Made by a program: the position numbers and the translations under genes
Notes under the pieces: generated by a model
Told to the model about the DNA's origin: nothing
Databases searched by the model: none
Seen by the model: only the letters and a program-made list of their open reading frames with translations
Assembly (NCBI GenBank): GCA_910586845.1
Contig: CAJUJV010000091.1
Coordinates: 1-13,545, forward strand
Length of the DNA stretch: 13,545 bases
Source of the DNA: an uncultured Hungatella sp.
Lineage (GTDB): Bacteria; Bacillota; Clostridia; Lachnospirales; Lachnospiraceae
Reading direction: 5' to 3'
In this document: one piece after another, positions 8,108 through 12,618 of the stretch
How the letters are laid out: the number at the start of each line of letters is the position of its first letter
How positions within the stretch are numbered: position 1 is the stretch's first letter

Positions 8108-9442
8108 CTATACGATTCCCTGTGCCATCATGGCTTCTACTACTTTTTCAAATCCTGCAATGTTGGCCCCTGCCACATAGTTTCCGGCTACCCCATATTT
8201 CTCCGCGGCGGCTGCAGCTTTCGCGTAAATATTTACCATAATATCTTTCAGCTTCGCATCTACTTCCTCGAAAGTCCAGGAAAGCCTCTGGCTGTTCTGG
8301 CTCATCTCCAGAGCCGACGTAGCTACACCGCCTGCGTTAGCAGCCTTTCCGGGCATAAACAGCATGCCATTCTCCAGGAAGAAATCTGTCGCCTCTCTGG
8401 TAGAAGGCATATTGGCTCCCTCTGCCACGGCAAAGCATCCGTTGGCCTTCAGTGCTTTCGCATCTTCCAGATTCAGTTCATTCTGAGTAGCACATGGAAG
8501 AGCAATGTCACAGGGAACGGTCCAGATTCCTTTGCCCTCTGTATATACGGCTCCCGGTACTGCGGCAGCATACTCTTTGATCCTTCCCCGACGTACTTCC
8601 TTGATCTCTTTCACAATATCAAGTTTGATGCCGTCTTTATCATATACATATCCGTTGGAATCGCTGAGGGCTACTACCTTTGCACCCAGCTGCTGGGCCT
8701 TCTCTGTTGCATAGATTGCTACATTTCCGGAACCGGAGATAACCACTGTCTTTCCTGCCAGCTCTTTTCCGTTGTGCTTTAACATTTCGTCCAGAATATA
8801 GATCAGGCCATATCCTGTAGCCTGTGTACGGGCCAGTGAACCGCCGTAGGTTAATCCTTTTCCTGTAAGAACTCCTTCATAAAGTCCTGTCAGTCTCTTA
8901 TACTGTCCGTACAGGAAACCGATCTCTCTTCCTCCTACTCCGATATCACCTGCGGGAACATCTTCATCTGCTCCGATATATTTGTAAAGCTCTGTCATGA
9001 AGCTCTGGCAAAAGGCCATTACTTCTCTGTCAGATTTTCCTTTGGGATCAAAATTGGAACCGCCTTTGCCTCCTCCTATGGGAAGTCCTGTAAGAGAATT
9101 TTTAAATACCTGCTCGAATCCAAGGAATTTTAAGATTCCCTGGTTTACGGAAGGATGAAGACGGAGGCCTCCTTTATAGGGTCCGATGGCGCTGTTAAAC
9201 TGTACACGATAACCTTTATTTACCTGAACCTGTCCGTTGTCATCTACCCAGGGCACACGGAAAGAGATGATTCTCTCGGGCTCTGTCAGACGCTCTAAAA
9301 GAGCCATTTTCCGATACTTTTCTTCGTTGGCATCAATTACCAGCTTTAAGGAATCCAATACTTCTTTTACTGCCTGGTGAAACTCTGTTTCCCCCGGGTT
9401 TTGATTTACTACTTTTTCATAAATCTCATCAACATATGACAT
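8108..9442 (-). CDS. gdhA: Glutamate dehydrogenase, probably NADP-specific
   Basis: A 444-residue cytosolic enzyme that interconverts 2-oxoglutarate plus ammonia and glutamate, a main route of ammonium assimilation in clostridia. The length is that of the hexameric bacterial class. The substrate site is visible in GPYKGGLRLHP (Lys90), QVFKNSLTGLPIGGGKGGSN (Lys114 and catalytic Lys126) and PAGDIGVGGREIG (Asp166). The Rossmann motif GSGNVA is at 237-242. The second strand of the Rossmann fold ends in SDSNG, like the SDSSG of the NADP-dependent Escherichia coli enzyme as I recall it, and unlike the NAD enzyme of Clostridium symbiosum; the cofactor call rests on this and is inference. ATG at 9440-9442 has AGGAGGT 8-9 nt upstream. 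It is monocistronic, with its own promoter, a structured leader and a terminator. Confidence 0.97.
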   Translation of the reverse strand: MSYVDEIYEKVVNQNPGETEFHQAVKEVLDSLKLVIDANEEKYRKMALLERLTEPERIISFRVPWVDDNGQVQVNKGYRVQFNSAIGPYKGGLRLHPSVNQGILKFLGFEQVFKNSLTGLPIGGGKGGSNFDPKGKSDREVMAFCQSFMTELYKYIGADEDVPAGDIGVGGREIGFLYGQYKRLTGLYEGVLTGKGLTYGGSLARTQATGYGLIYILDEMLKHNGKELAGKTVVISGSGNVAIYATEKAQQLGAKVVALSDSNGYVYDKDGIKLDIVKEIKEVRRGRIKEYAAAVPGAVYTEGKGIWTVPCDIALPCATQNELNLEDAKALKANGCFAVAEGANMPSTREATDFFLENGMLFMPGKAANAGGVATSALEMSQNSQRLSWTFEEVDAKLKDIMVNIYAKAAAAAEKYGVAGNYVAGANIAGFEKVVEAMMAQGIV

Positions 9443-9507
9443 GTGAAGGGACCTCCTTTTTATTTTTCAACTGCAGTGACTGATCTTGATTTTGCTCTTT
9501 TTCACTC

Positions 9508-9587
9508 ACCCTCCGTGAACAAGGGGATACACGGTTTTGCACCACAGATTCACGATTGGGACGTGTGTCCCCTTGTCCACGGAGGGT
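9508..9587 (-). repeat. 26-bp imperfect inverted repeat at the 5' end of the gdhA leader (REP-like or mRNA 5' stem-loop)
   Basis: Arms 9508-9533 and 9562-9587 match at 24 of 26 positions around a 28-nt loop. On either strand one of the two mismatches becomes a G-U pair. The right arm with its flank also holds a small palindrome GGGACGTGTGTCCC (9558-9571), a form that resembles REP elements linked to IS200-like transposases. The predicted gdhA transcript starts within a few bases of 9587, so the mRNA would begin with this stem. There is no U-run after it, so it is not a plain terminator. Confidence 0.75.
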
Positions 9588-9595
9588 ACCTGCTC

Positions 9596-9624
9596 ATTTT
9601 ACCACCCATATTTTTATACGTCAA
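9596..9624 (-). promoter_or_regulatory. Sigma-A promoter of gdhA
   Basis: On the - strand TTGACG (9619-9624), 17-bp spacer, TAAAAT (9596-9601). The predicted start is about 9588-9590, leaving a leader of about 145 nt. The prophage end lies just upstream and leaves this promoter intact. Confidence 0.7.
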
Positions 9625-9747
9625 TAAAAAAGTTCAAAATTCAACGCTACACAAAACTTGAAAAGCCTTGATTTTAGCGCATTTTAATATATAAGGTTCT
9701 GCTAAATCACATCAGTTTTTGATGGTATTTGCAACAAATTTGCAACA
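9625..9747. other. Probable prophage end (attachment region) with direct repeats
   Basis: This AT-rich stretch separates the last phage gene from the gdhA promoter, so one prophage attachment site should lie in it; the core cannot be fixed without the other end. TTTGCAACA occurs twice, at 9728-9736 and 9739-9747 (11-bp period), right against the endolysin stop codon. A segment around 9660-9680 reading AAAAGCCTTGATTTTAGCGC resembles att cores I associate with tyrosine integrases, which is a weak impression only. No gene and no convincing terminator are seen. Confidence 0.35.
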
Positions 9748-10527
9748 CTAAAATTCTCCTACAGCCTGAACTCCCTGAGAGTCGCTCACATACAGAGCGC
9801 ACTCCAGAGGGTGCCCGGCTGTAGGCTCAAAGTAATACCATTTCCCGTCGATCTCCCGCCATCCTGTCGCTGCGTATCCGCTGGATTTAAAATAGTATCG
9901 ATGGCCGTTGATATTCCTCCAGCAGTCTTTCAGGTATGTAGTCTCTGTATCAGCATACCACCAGCCGTTCTGATCGTGGTGCCAGCCAGGCTCATAATGA
10001 GGAAGCTCCACCAGAGACCAGTCAGGCCGGCCGTATCCGGCGATGCCTGAGTGAGTCAGCGGATAAGACTTCTCACGCACGCCTCCGCCGTTGGCCACCA
10101 CCCCGGAGGCCCCGCTGGTATTGCCCTCTATGGTGTAGACTCTCTCTGATGTAACTTTGGTGACGATTCCGGTATGGCAGATCCGGACCGAGTTCCGAAA
10201 GAAAATCTGATCTCCCTGCTCCGGACGGGTGTACCACTGGCCCTTATTCTTGTAATACCGGGCAGAGGTCGGAGTATATGCACTGAACCCCCCGCCGATC
10301 AGCTGCTGGGCATTGACCTCGCCGAAGGCCTGGACAAAACACCAGTCTACGAACATATCACACCATGGCTGGCCCTGAAGGGCAGGGTACAGGTCCCTGG
10401 CGTATTTTGTGTAGTTGCTGCTGCCGGCGTTGGCGGTTTTGCTGTCCAGATCCTTGTTGGACTTTTTCTCCAGATACCCGACTTCGGCTCTCGCGATGCT
10501 GATCAATTTTTCTACAGATGATTCCAA
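9748..10527 (-). CDS. Phage endolysin: CHAP-type amidase/endopeptidase with choline-binding-like wall repeats
   Basis: A 259-residue lysin that should cleave peptidoglycan at the end of the phage cycle. Residues about 5-170 form a CHAP-like (NlpC/P60 superfamily) cysteine peptidase domain: catalytic Cys56 in QPWCDMFVDWC, His118 in ICHTGIV, and Asn136 in YTIEGNTSG. Residues about 180-235 hold aromatic wall-binding repeats of the CW_binding_1 type (GWHHDQNGWWYADT, WRNINGHRYYFKSSGYAATG, WREIDGKWYYFEP). The start codon is TTG (10525-10527) with AAGGAGA about 7 nt upstream; no ATG with a suitable site fits. No signal peptide is seen, consistent with holin-dependent export. The holin gene lies upstream, but a HicAB cassette on the other strand separates the two. 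The bond cleaved cannot be told from sequence. Confidence 0.92.
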   Translation of the reverse strand: MESSVEKLISIARAEVGYLEKKSNKDLDSKTANAGSSNYTKYARDLYPALQGQPWCDMFVDWCFVQAFGEVNAQQLIGGGFSAYTPTSARYYKNKGQWYTRPEQGDQIFFRNSVRICHTGIVTKVTSERVYTIEGNTSGASGVVANGGGVREKSYPLTHSGIAGYGRPDWSLVELPHYEPGWHHDQNGWWYADTETTYLKDCWRNINGHRYYFKSSGYAATGWREIDGKWYYFEPTAGHPLECALYVSDSQGVQAVGEF

Positions 10528-10553
10528 TAATTATCTCCTTTCAAAAAATATTT

Positions 10554-10603
10554 TACGTAATTTACTTATTTTTATTGACATTACGTAAATTACGTAGTAT
10601 AAT
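10554..10603 (+). promoter_or_regulatory. Consensus promoter and inverted operator pair of hicAB
   Basis: TTGACA (10575-10580), 17-bp spacer and TATAAT (10598-10603) match the sigma-A consensus perfectly. The 12-mer TACGTAATTTAC at 10554-10565 recurs in inverted orientation at 10585-10596, inside the spacer; the inner copy is also nearly self-palindromic (10582-10596). One site lies upstream of -35 and one between the boxes, the layout expected for repression by the ribbon-helix-helix end of HicB, alone or with HicA. Confidence 0.88.
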
Positions 10604-10626
10604 ATAAACATAGAGGAGGTGATGAA

Positions 10627-10803
10627 ATGAAACGAAGGGACTTAGTAAAAAAGCTGGAAGCCGCCGGATATAAAGTAGATCGAGATGATGGCAACCACAC
10701 AATCTATGAAAAAGACGGCGGGCGTCCTCTACAAGTCCCAAGGCACCGGGAAATTAACGAAAATACAGCAAGATCCATTTTAAGAGCGGCGGGGCTGAAA
10801 TGA
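10627..10803 (+). CDS. hicA: HicA toxin (mRNA interferase)
   Basis: A 58-residue protein. HicA toxins have a double-stranded-RNA-binding fold and cut mRNA, blocking translation. Visible hallmarks are MKRRDLVKKLEAAGYKV at the N-terminus, the glycine before the active-site His24 in GNHTIYEKDG, the VPRHREI stretch, and the C-terminal TARSILRAAGL. The start ATG follows AGGAGGTGAT with good spacing; the length is normal for HicA (about 55-65). It lies 36 bp before hicB and shares its promoter. The pair runs opposite to the surrounding phage lysis genes. All key residues are present, so the toxin should be active. Confidence 0.95.
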   Translation: MKRRDLVKKLEAAGYKVDRDDGNHTIYEKDGGRPLQVPRHREINENTARSILRAAGLK

Positions 10804-10809
10804 AGCCCC
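10791..10809 (+). promoter_or_regulatory. Hairpin over the hicA stop codon
   Basis: GGGGCT (10791-10796) and AGCCCC (10804-10809) form a perfect 6-bp stem whose 7-nt loop includes the hicA TGA. No T-run follows, so it is not a full terminator. It could slow ribosomes, protect the mRNA or set the hicA:hicB ratio; this is inference. Confidence 0.5.
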
Positions 10810-10839
10810 TCCCTTCAATCAATATAAAGGAGGTCTCAT

Positions 10840-11220
10840 ATGGCAGAATATGTATATCCAGCTGTCTTCCATCCCAATGACGATGGTTCCTATACCATCA
10901 CTTATCCTGATTTACCGGGATGTATCAGCGAAGGAAAATCCTTGGGAAACGCCGTCTATATGGCTCAGACTGCCCTGACACAGTGGATAGAATATCTCAC
11001 AGATAAAAAAGAGTCCATTCCGTCGGCAAGCGATCTGAAAAGTATTGACCTTTCGCCGGAAGAATTTGTAAGCCTGATCCGTGCCGATGTGAAAGACGGC
11101 CGTGCGGTAAAACGCACTGTCAGCATTCCCAAGTGGATGGACGATAAAGTAACGGAAACCGGGTTGAGTTTGTCCCGCGTATTACAGGACGCATTAAAGG
11201 AAAGGCTCAACGTTGGTTAG
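10840..11220 (+). CDS. hicB: HicB antitoxin with ribbon-helix-helix DNA-binding end
   Basis: A 126-residue antitoxin that binds and blocks HicA and represses its own operon. The N-terminal part (about 1-70) is the partly degraded RNase H-like fold with the family signature FHPNDDGSYTITYPDLPGC and the helix GNAVYMAQTALTQWIEYL. A linker rich in Ser and Asp leads to a ribbon-helix-helix domain at about 90-125: the strand RAVKRTVSIPKWM, then helices DDKVTETGL and SLSRVLQDALKERLN. That domain matches the inverted operator pair in the hicA promoter. ATG follows AAAGGAGG with 7 nt spacing. A GC-rich terminator follows the stop codon. Confidence 0.95.
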   Translation: MAEYVYPAVFHPNDDGSYTITYPDLPGCISEGKSLGNAVYMAQTALTQWIEYLTDKKESIPSASDLKSIDLSPEEFVSLIRADVKDGRAVKRTVSIPKWMDDKVTETGLSLSRVLQDALKERLNVG

Positions 11221-11226
11221 CAAAGA

Positions 11227-11261
11227 ATCCCCGGCGCACAACCGGGGATCTTCCTTTTCTT
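11227..11261 (+). terminator. Intrinsic terminator of hicAB
   Basis: An 8-bp perfect stem ATCCCCGG / CCGGGGAT (11227-11234 with 11242-11249), 7-nt loop and a T-rich run (11250-11261) only on the + side. It lies 7 bp after the hicB stop codon. Confidence 0.85.
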
Positions 11262-11272
11262 AGCTGTACATG

Positions 11273-11290
11273 ACTTGCACCGGTGCAAGT
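11273..11290. repeat. Perfect 18-bp palindrome between hicAB and the holin gene
   Basis: ACTTGCACCGGTGCAAGT is fully self-complementary and overlaps the first base of the holin stop codon. It has no spacer for a loop and no T-run, so it looks more like a protein-binding dyad or a cassette boundary than a terminator. Its role is unknown. Confidence 0.6.
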
Positions 11291-11616
11291 TACCGTTTTT
11301 CTTTATACCCTGTCCTCTCCCAGATCTCTTTGATCCGCTCCCAGCCGTCCATGGCCACCAGAGCCACCACAAAGGCCGCGATCATACAGGCAAAGACCAT
11401 ATACCATGTGATCGGCTGCTTCTGCCAGGCCATCAGGGCCATAAAGGCCGCCGGGCACAGGATCAGGGACAGGACGATCACCACCGCGGCGGTGGGCAGT
11501 TTCTCAAGCCCCGGCCAGGACTTGATCACCTGAGTAATCACCGATACAATAAAAGCCATCACACCGATGGCCGTCAACAGGTACAAAGGGTACTGCATAA
11601 TCTCATTCATATTCAT
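11290..11616 (-). CDS. Putative phage holin with three membrane helices
   Basis: A 108-residue hydrophobic protein. Three predicted membrane helices lie at about 9-30, 42-65 and 70-92, followed by a charged tail (DGWERIKEIWERTGYKEKR), the form of a class I holin that opens the membrane for the endolysin. The family was not recognised with certainty; the call rests on topology and position in the lysis module. The start is either the ATG at 11614-11616 or the one two codons later; both lie inside the end of the upstream gene (overlap of 14 or 8 bp), so translation is probably coupled. GAGGAAG precedes the first ATG. Downstream, a reversed hicAB cassette separates it from the endolysin it should serve. 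Confidence 0.75.
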   Translation of the reverse strand: MNMNEIMQYPLYLLTAIGVMAFIVSVITQVIKSWPGLEKLPTAAVVIVLSLILCPAAFMALMAWQKQPITWYMVFACMIAAFVVALVAMDGWERIKEIWERTGYKEKR

Positions 11617-11959
11617 CTTCTTCCTCTCTTTCCGCCGGCTCCTCCGGCATGGCGATCAGTTTGTCTTTTAAGCTGGTTGCCACGTCATTGCCCCCCAATC
11701 CATGATATGCGTCGTACATCCGTTTGACATTCTCTTTGGCATAGATCGGACAGTAGCCTCTGTCCTGGTAGTGGTTGTAAGTCCAGATGATCCGGTCTCT
11801 CAACAGGGCCTGAACCCCCTCCTGAAGAGCTATGTTTTTGATACTCTCTTCTTTCTGCCGCTTTGTGATCTGACGGTATCCAAAACTTAAAAGGGCGGAG
11901 ATGGCCACGAAAAGCCACTCCACCCAGTGTACGGCAATGTACTGCATGATTGTTTCCAT
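11603..11959 (-). CDS. Small phage membrane protein of the lysis module, function unknown
   Basis: A 118-residue protein with one N-terminal membrane helix (about 11-30, VEWLFVAISALLSFGYR). A basic-then-amphipathic region follows (KRQKEESIKNIALQEGVQ, LLRDRIIWTYNHYQDRGYCP), then a motif I have seen in many clostridial prophages (NVKRMYDAYHGLGGND), and a very acidic tail (EEPAEREEEDEYE). It overlaps the holin gene, so it may be a holin partner or antiholin; that is inferred from position only. ATG at 11957-11959 has AGAGGTGAG at suitable spacing; an ATG four codons later is a possible alternative. Confidence 0.75.
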   Translation of the reverse strand: METIMQYIAVHWVEWLFVAISALLSFGYRQITKRQKEESIKNIALQEGVQALLRDRIIWTYNHYQDRGYCPIYAKENVKRMYDAYHGLGGNDVATSLKDKLIAMPEEPAEREEEDEYE

Positions 11960-11985
11960 TTCCTCTTTCTCACCTCTTTCTCATG

Positions 11986-12008
11986 AAAAAAAGAGGGTTG
12001 CACCCCTC
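11986..12008 (-). terminator. Terminator of the type I toxin mRNA
   Basis: Read on the - strand, stem GAGGG/CCCTC (12004-12008 with 11993-11997) is followed by seven U (11986-11992). The stem is short but GC-rich. Its 6-nt loop is the complement of TTGCAC, the -35 box of the antitoxin promoter on the other strand. Confidence 0.7.
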
Positions 12009-12026
12009 CCTTAAATATGCTATAGT
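11998..12026 (+). promoter_or_regulatory. Promoter of the type I antitoxin RNA
   Basis: TTGCAC (11998-12003), 17-bp spacer and TATAGT (12021-12026) on the + strand, converging on the toxin gene. Transcription should start near 12033. No open reading frame with a ribosome site follows, which fits an RNA-only product. Confidence 0.8.
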
Positions 12027-12032
12027 TTAGAC

Positions 12033-12125
12033 ATAGGAGAAACAACCGCCCACAAAGTGGTTGACCTCCGTAAGCAGTTATAAACCTACCCCGGCCGCCA
12101 AGCACAAGGTAGGTTTATTTATTTT
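12033..12125 (+). ncRNA. Antisense antitoxin RNA of the type I system, about 93 nt
   Basis: Defined by its promoter just upstream and by a strong terminator at the end. It is complementary to the toxin mRNA over the last toxin codon, the stop codon and most of the 3' UTR, the arrangement of RatA with txpA and SR4 with bsrG in Bacillus subtilis prophages. An internal stem CAACC/GGTTG (12042-12046 with 12060-12064) could give a loop for first contact with the target. Known relatives act by RNase III cleavage or by blocking translation; which applies here is not visible. The exact 5' end is a prediction. Confidence 0.8.
12080..12125 (+). terminator. Terminator of the antitoxin RNA, overlapping the toxin stop codon
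   Basis: An 11-bp perfect stem (12080-12090 with 12108-12118), 17-nt loop and a T-rich run TTATTTT only on the + side. On the - strand the run after the stem is TTTATAACTG, which is poor, so the element works mainly for the antisense RNA. Confidence 0.85.
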
Positions 12126-12214
12126 CGCTTGTTGTTCCTATCAATATAGGCAAGCAGTGCGACCAGAAAAGTGCCGCCCAAAAACAGCAGGCTTAACGCT
12201 TCATATGTAGTCAT
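12119..12214 (-). CDS. Type I toxin, small hydrophobic peptide (Hol-Tox / TxpA-BsrG-like)
   Basis: A 31-residue peptide, MTTYEALSLLFL then GGTFLVALLAYI and the charged end DRNNKRK. The order 'M-x-x-YE-x-L', one membrane helix (about 6-24) and a basic tail is that of the putative holin-like toxins and of TxpA and BsrG from Bacillus subtilis prophages. Such peptides insert in the membrane and harm growth or wall synthesis when the antisense RNA fails. ATG at 12212-12214 has GGGAGG 8 nt upstream, but that site is masked by a leader hairpin. The gene has its own promoter and terminator, and an antisense RNA starts from the opposite side. It lies in the lysis module of the prophage; an auxiliary lysis role is possible but less likely given the antisense gene. 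Confidence 0.88.
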   Translation of the reverse strand: MTTYEALSLLFLGGTFLVALLAYIDRNNKRK

Positions 12215-12222
12215 ATGCACCA

Positions 12223-12249
12223 CCTCCCTTCTTTTTCAAGTTAGGGAGG
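12223..12249 (-). promoter_or_regulatory. Leader hairpin masking the toxin Shine-Dalgarno site
   Basis: In the toxin mRNA CCTCCCT (12243-12249) pairs perfectly with AGGGAGG (12223-12229), which is the ribosome site of the toxin; the loop is 13 nt. This mirrors type I toxin mRNAs in which the full-length transcript is translated poorly. A second SD-like AAGGTGG lies upstream in the leader (about 12254-12260) and could act as a standby or decoy site. Confidence 0.75.
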
Positions 12250-12283
12250 CTTACCACCTTGTAACACGGTTGTTTCCTTTCAC

Positions 12284-12312
12284 ATCATACCATAGTTTCC
12301 ATTATCCGACAA
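12284..12312 (-). promoter_or_regulatory. Promoter of the type I toxin
   Basis: On the - strand TTGTCG (12307-12312), 17-bp spacer and TATGAT (12284-12289). The predicted start near 12277 gives a leader of about 62 nt and an mRNA of about 290 nt. It lies just after the stop codon of the last CD1375 gene, so the toxin can be made apart from the phage late transcript. Confidence 0.78.
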
Positions 12313-12345
12313 TCCTTATTCCCCGCTTCGCTGCCTCTGTGTCTC

Positions 12346-12474
12346 CTATTCTTCCGCCAGCTCCGGACACTCCAGATCCACGAGAACCTGCCTCACCTGT
12401 TCCCGGATCTTCTCTGGTACCTGGGCGAAGGTCTTCTTTCCCTTGATAATCAGGGTTGCATAGATCACTGCCAT
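12346..12474 (-). CDS. CD1375 family small phage protein (copy 2)
   Basis: A 42-residue protein, MAVIYATLIIKGKKTFAQVP then EKIREQVRQVLVDL and an acidic end. It matches the pattern 'MA-x-x-YA-x-LI-x-KG-x-KT-x-x-QVPEK' of the CD1375 family, tiny proteins encoded between tail and lysis genes of clostridial prophages; their function is not known. ATG at 12472-12474 has AAAGGAGGTGG at good spacing. It is a diverged paralogue of the gene just upstream. It is longer by a C-terminal extension (VDLECPELAEE) that contains a Cys. Confidence 0.8.
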   Translation of the reverse strand: MAVIYATLIIKGKKTFAQVPEKIREQVRQVLVDLECPELAEE

Positions 12475-12514
12475 CTCTTCCACCTCCTTTCTCAGCACAA
12501 AAAAGAGCAGCAGC

Positions 12515-12616
12515 CTAAGCATGAAGAAGCGCCTCGACTTCTGCCCTTAACTTCTCCGGTACCTGCTCCAGGGTCTTTAATCCCTTCCGGATCAGGTCTG
12601 CATACACCTTTGCCAT
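12515..12616 (-). CDS. CD1375 family small phage protein (copy 1)
   Basis: A 33-residue protein, MAKVYADLIRKGLKTLEQVP then EKLRAEVEALLHA. It fits the CD1375 family consensus well, with no signal peptide or membrane segment. ATG at 12614-12616 lies 2 bp after the stop codon of the coiled-coil gene, and its ribosome site (AAGGAGGTG) overlaps that gene's last codons, so the two are translationally linked. The function is unknown; the position after tail genes suggests a virion or lysis accessory. Confidence 0.82.
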   Translation of the reverse strand: MAKVYADLIRKGLKTLEQVPEKLRAEVEALLHA

Positions 12617-12618
12617 GG

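Noticed and set aside
8045..8782. A 245-codon + strand frame opposite gdhA
   Set aside because: Antisense shadow that crosses the gdhA terminator and lacks a ribosome site.
9728..9747. Paired TTTGCAACA repeats as a CRISPR-like or iteron array
   Set aside because: Only two units, 11-bp period and no spacers; better kept as possible attachment-site context.
11270..11727. Overlapping + strand frames opposite the holin and small membrane protein
   Set aside because: His- and Pro-rich reversed text without ribosome sites; they start inside the 18-bp palindrome region by chance.
12041..12125. A riboswitch or tRNA-like fold upstream of the small membrane protein
   Set aside because: The structure has its promoter and T-run on the + strand, opposite to the neighbouring genes, and covers the toxin 3' end, so an antisense RNA explains it better.
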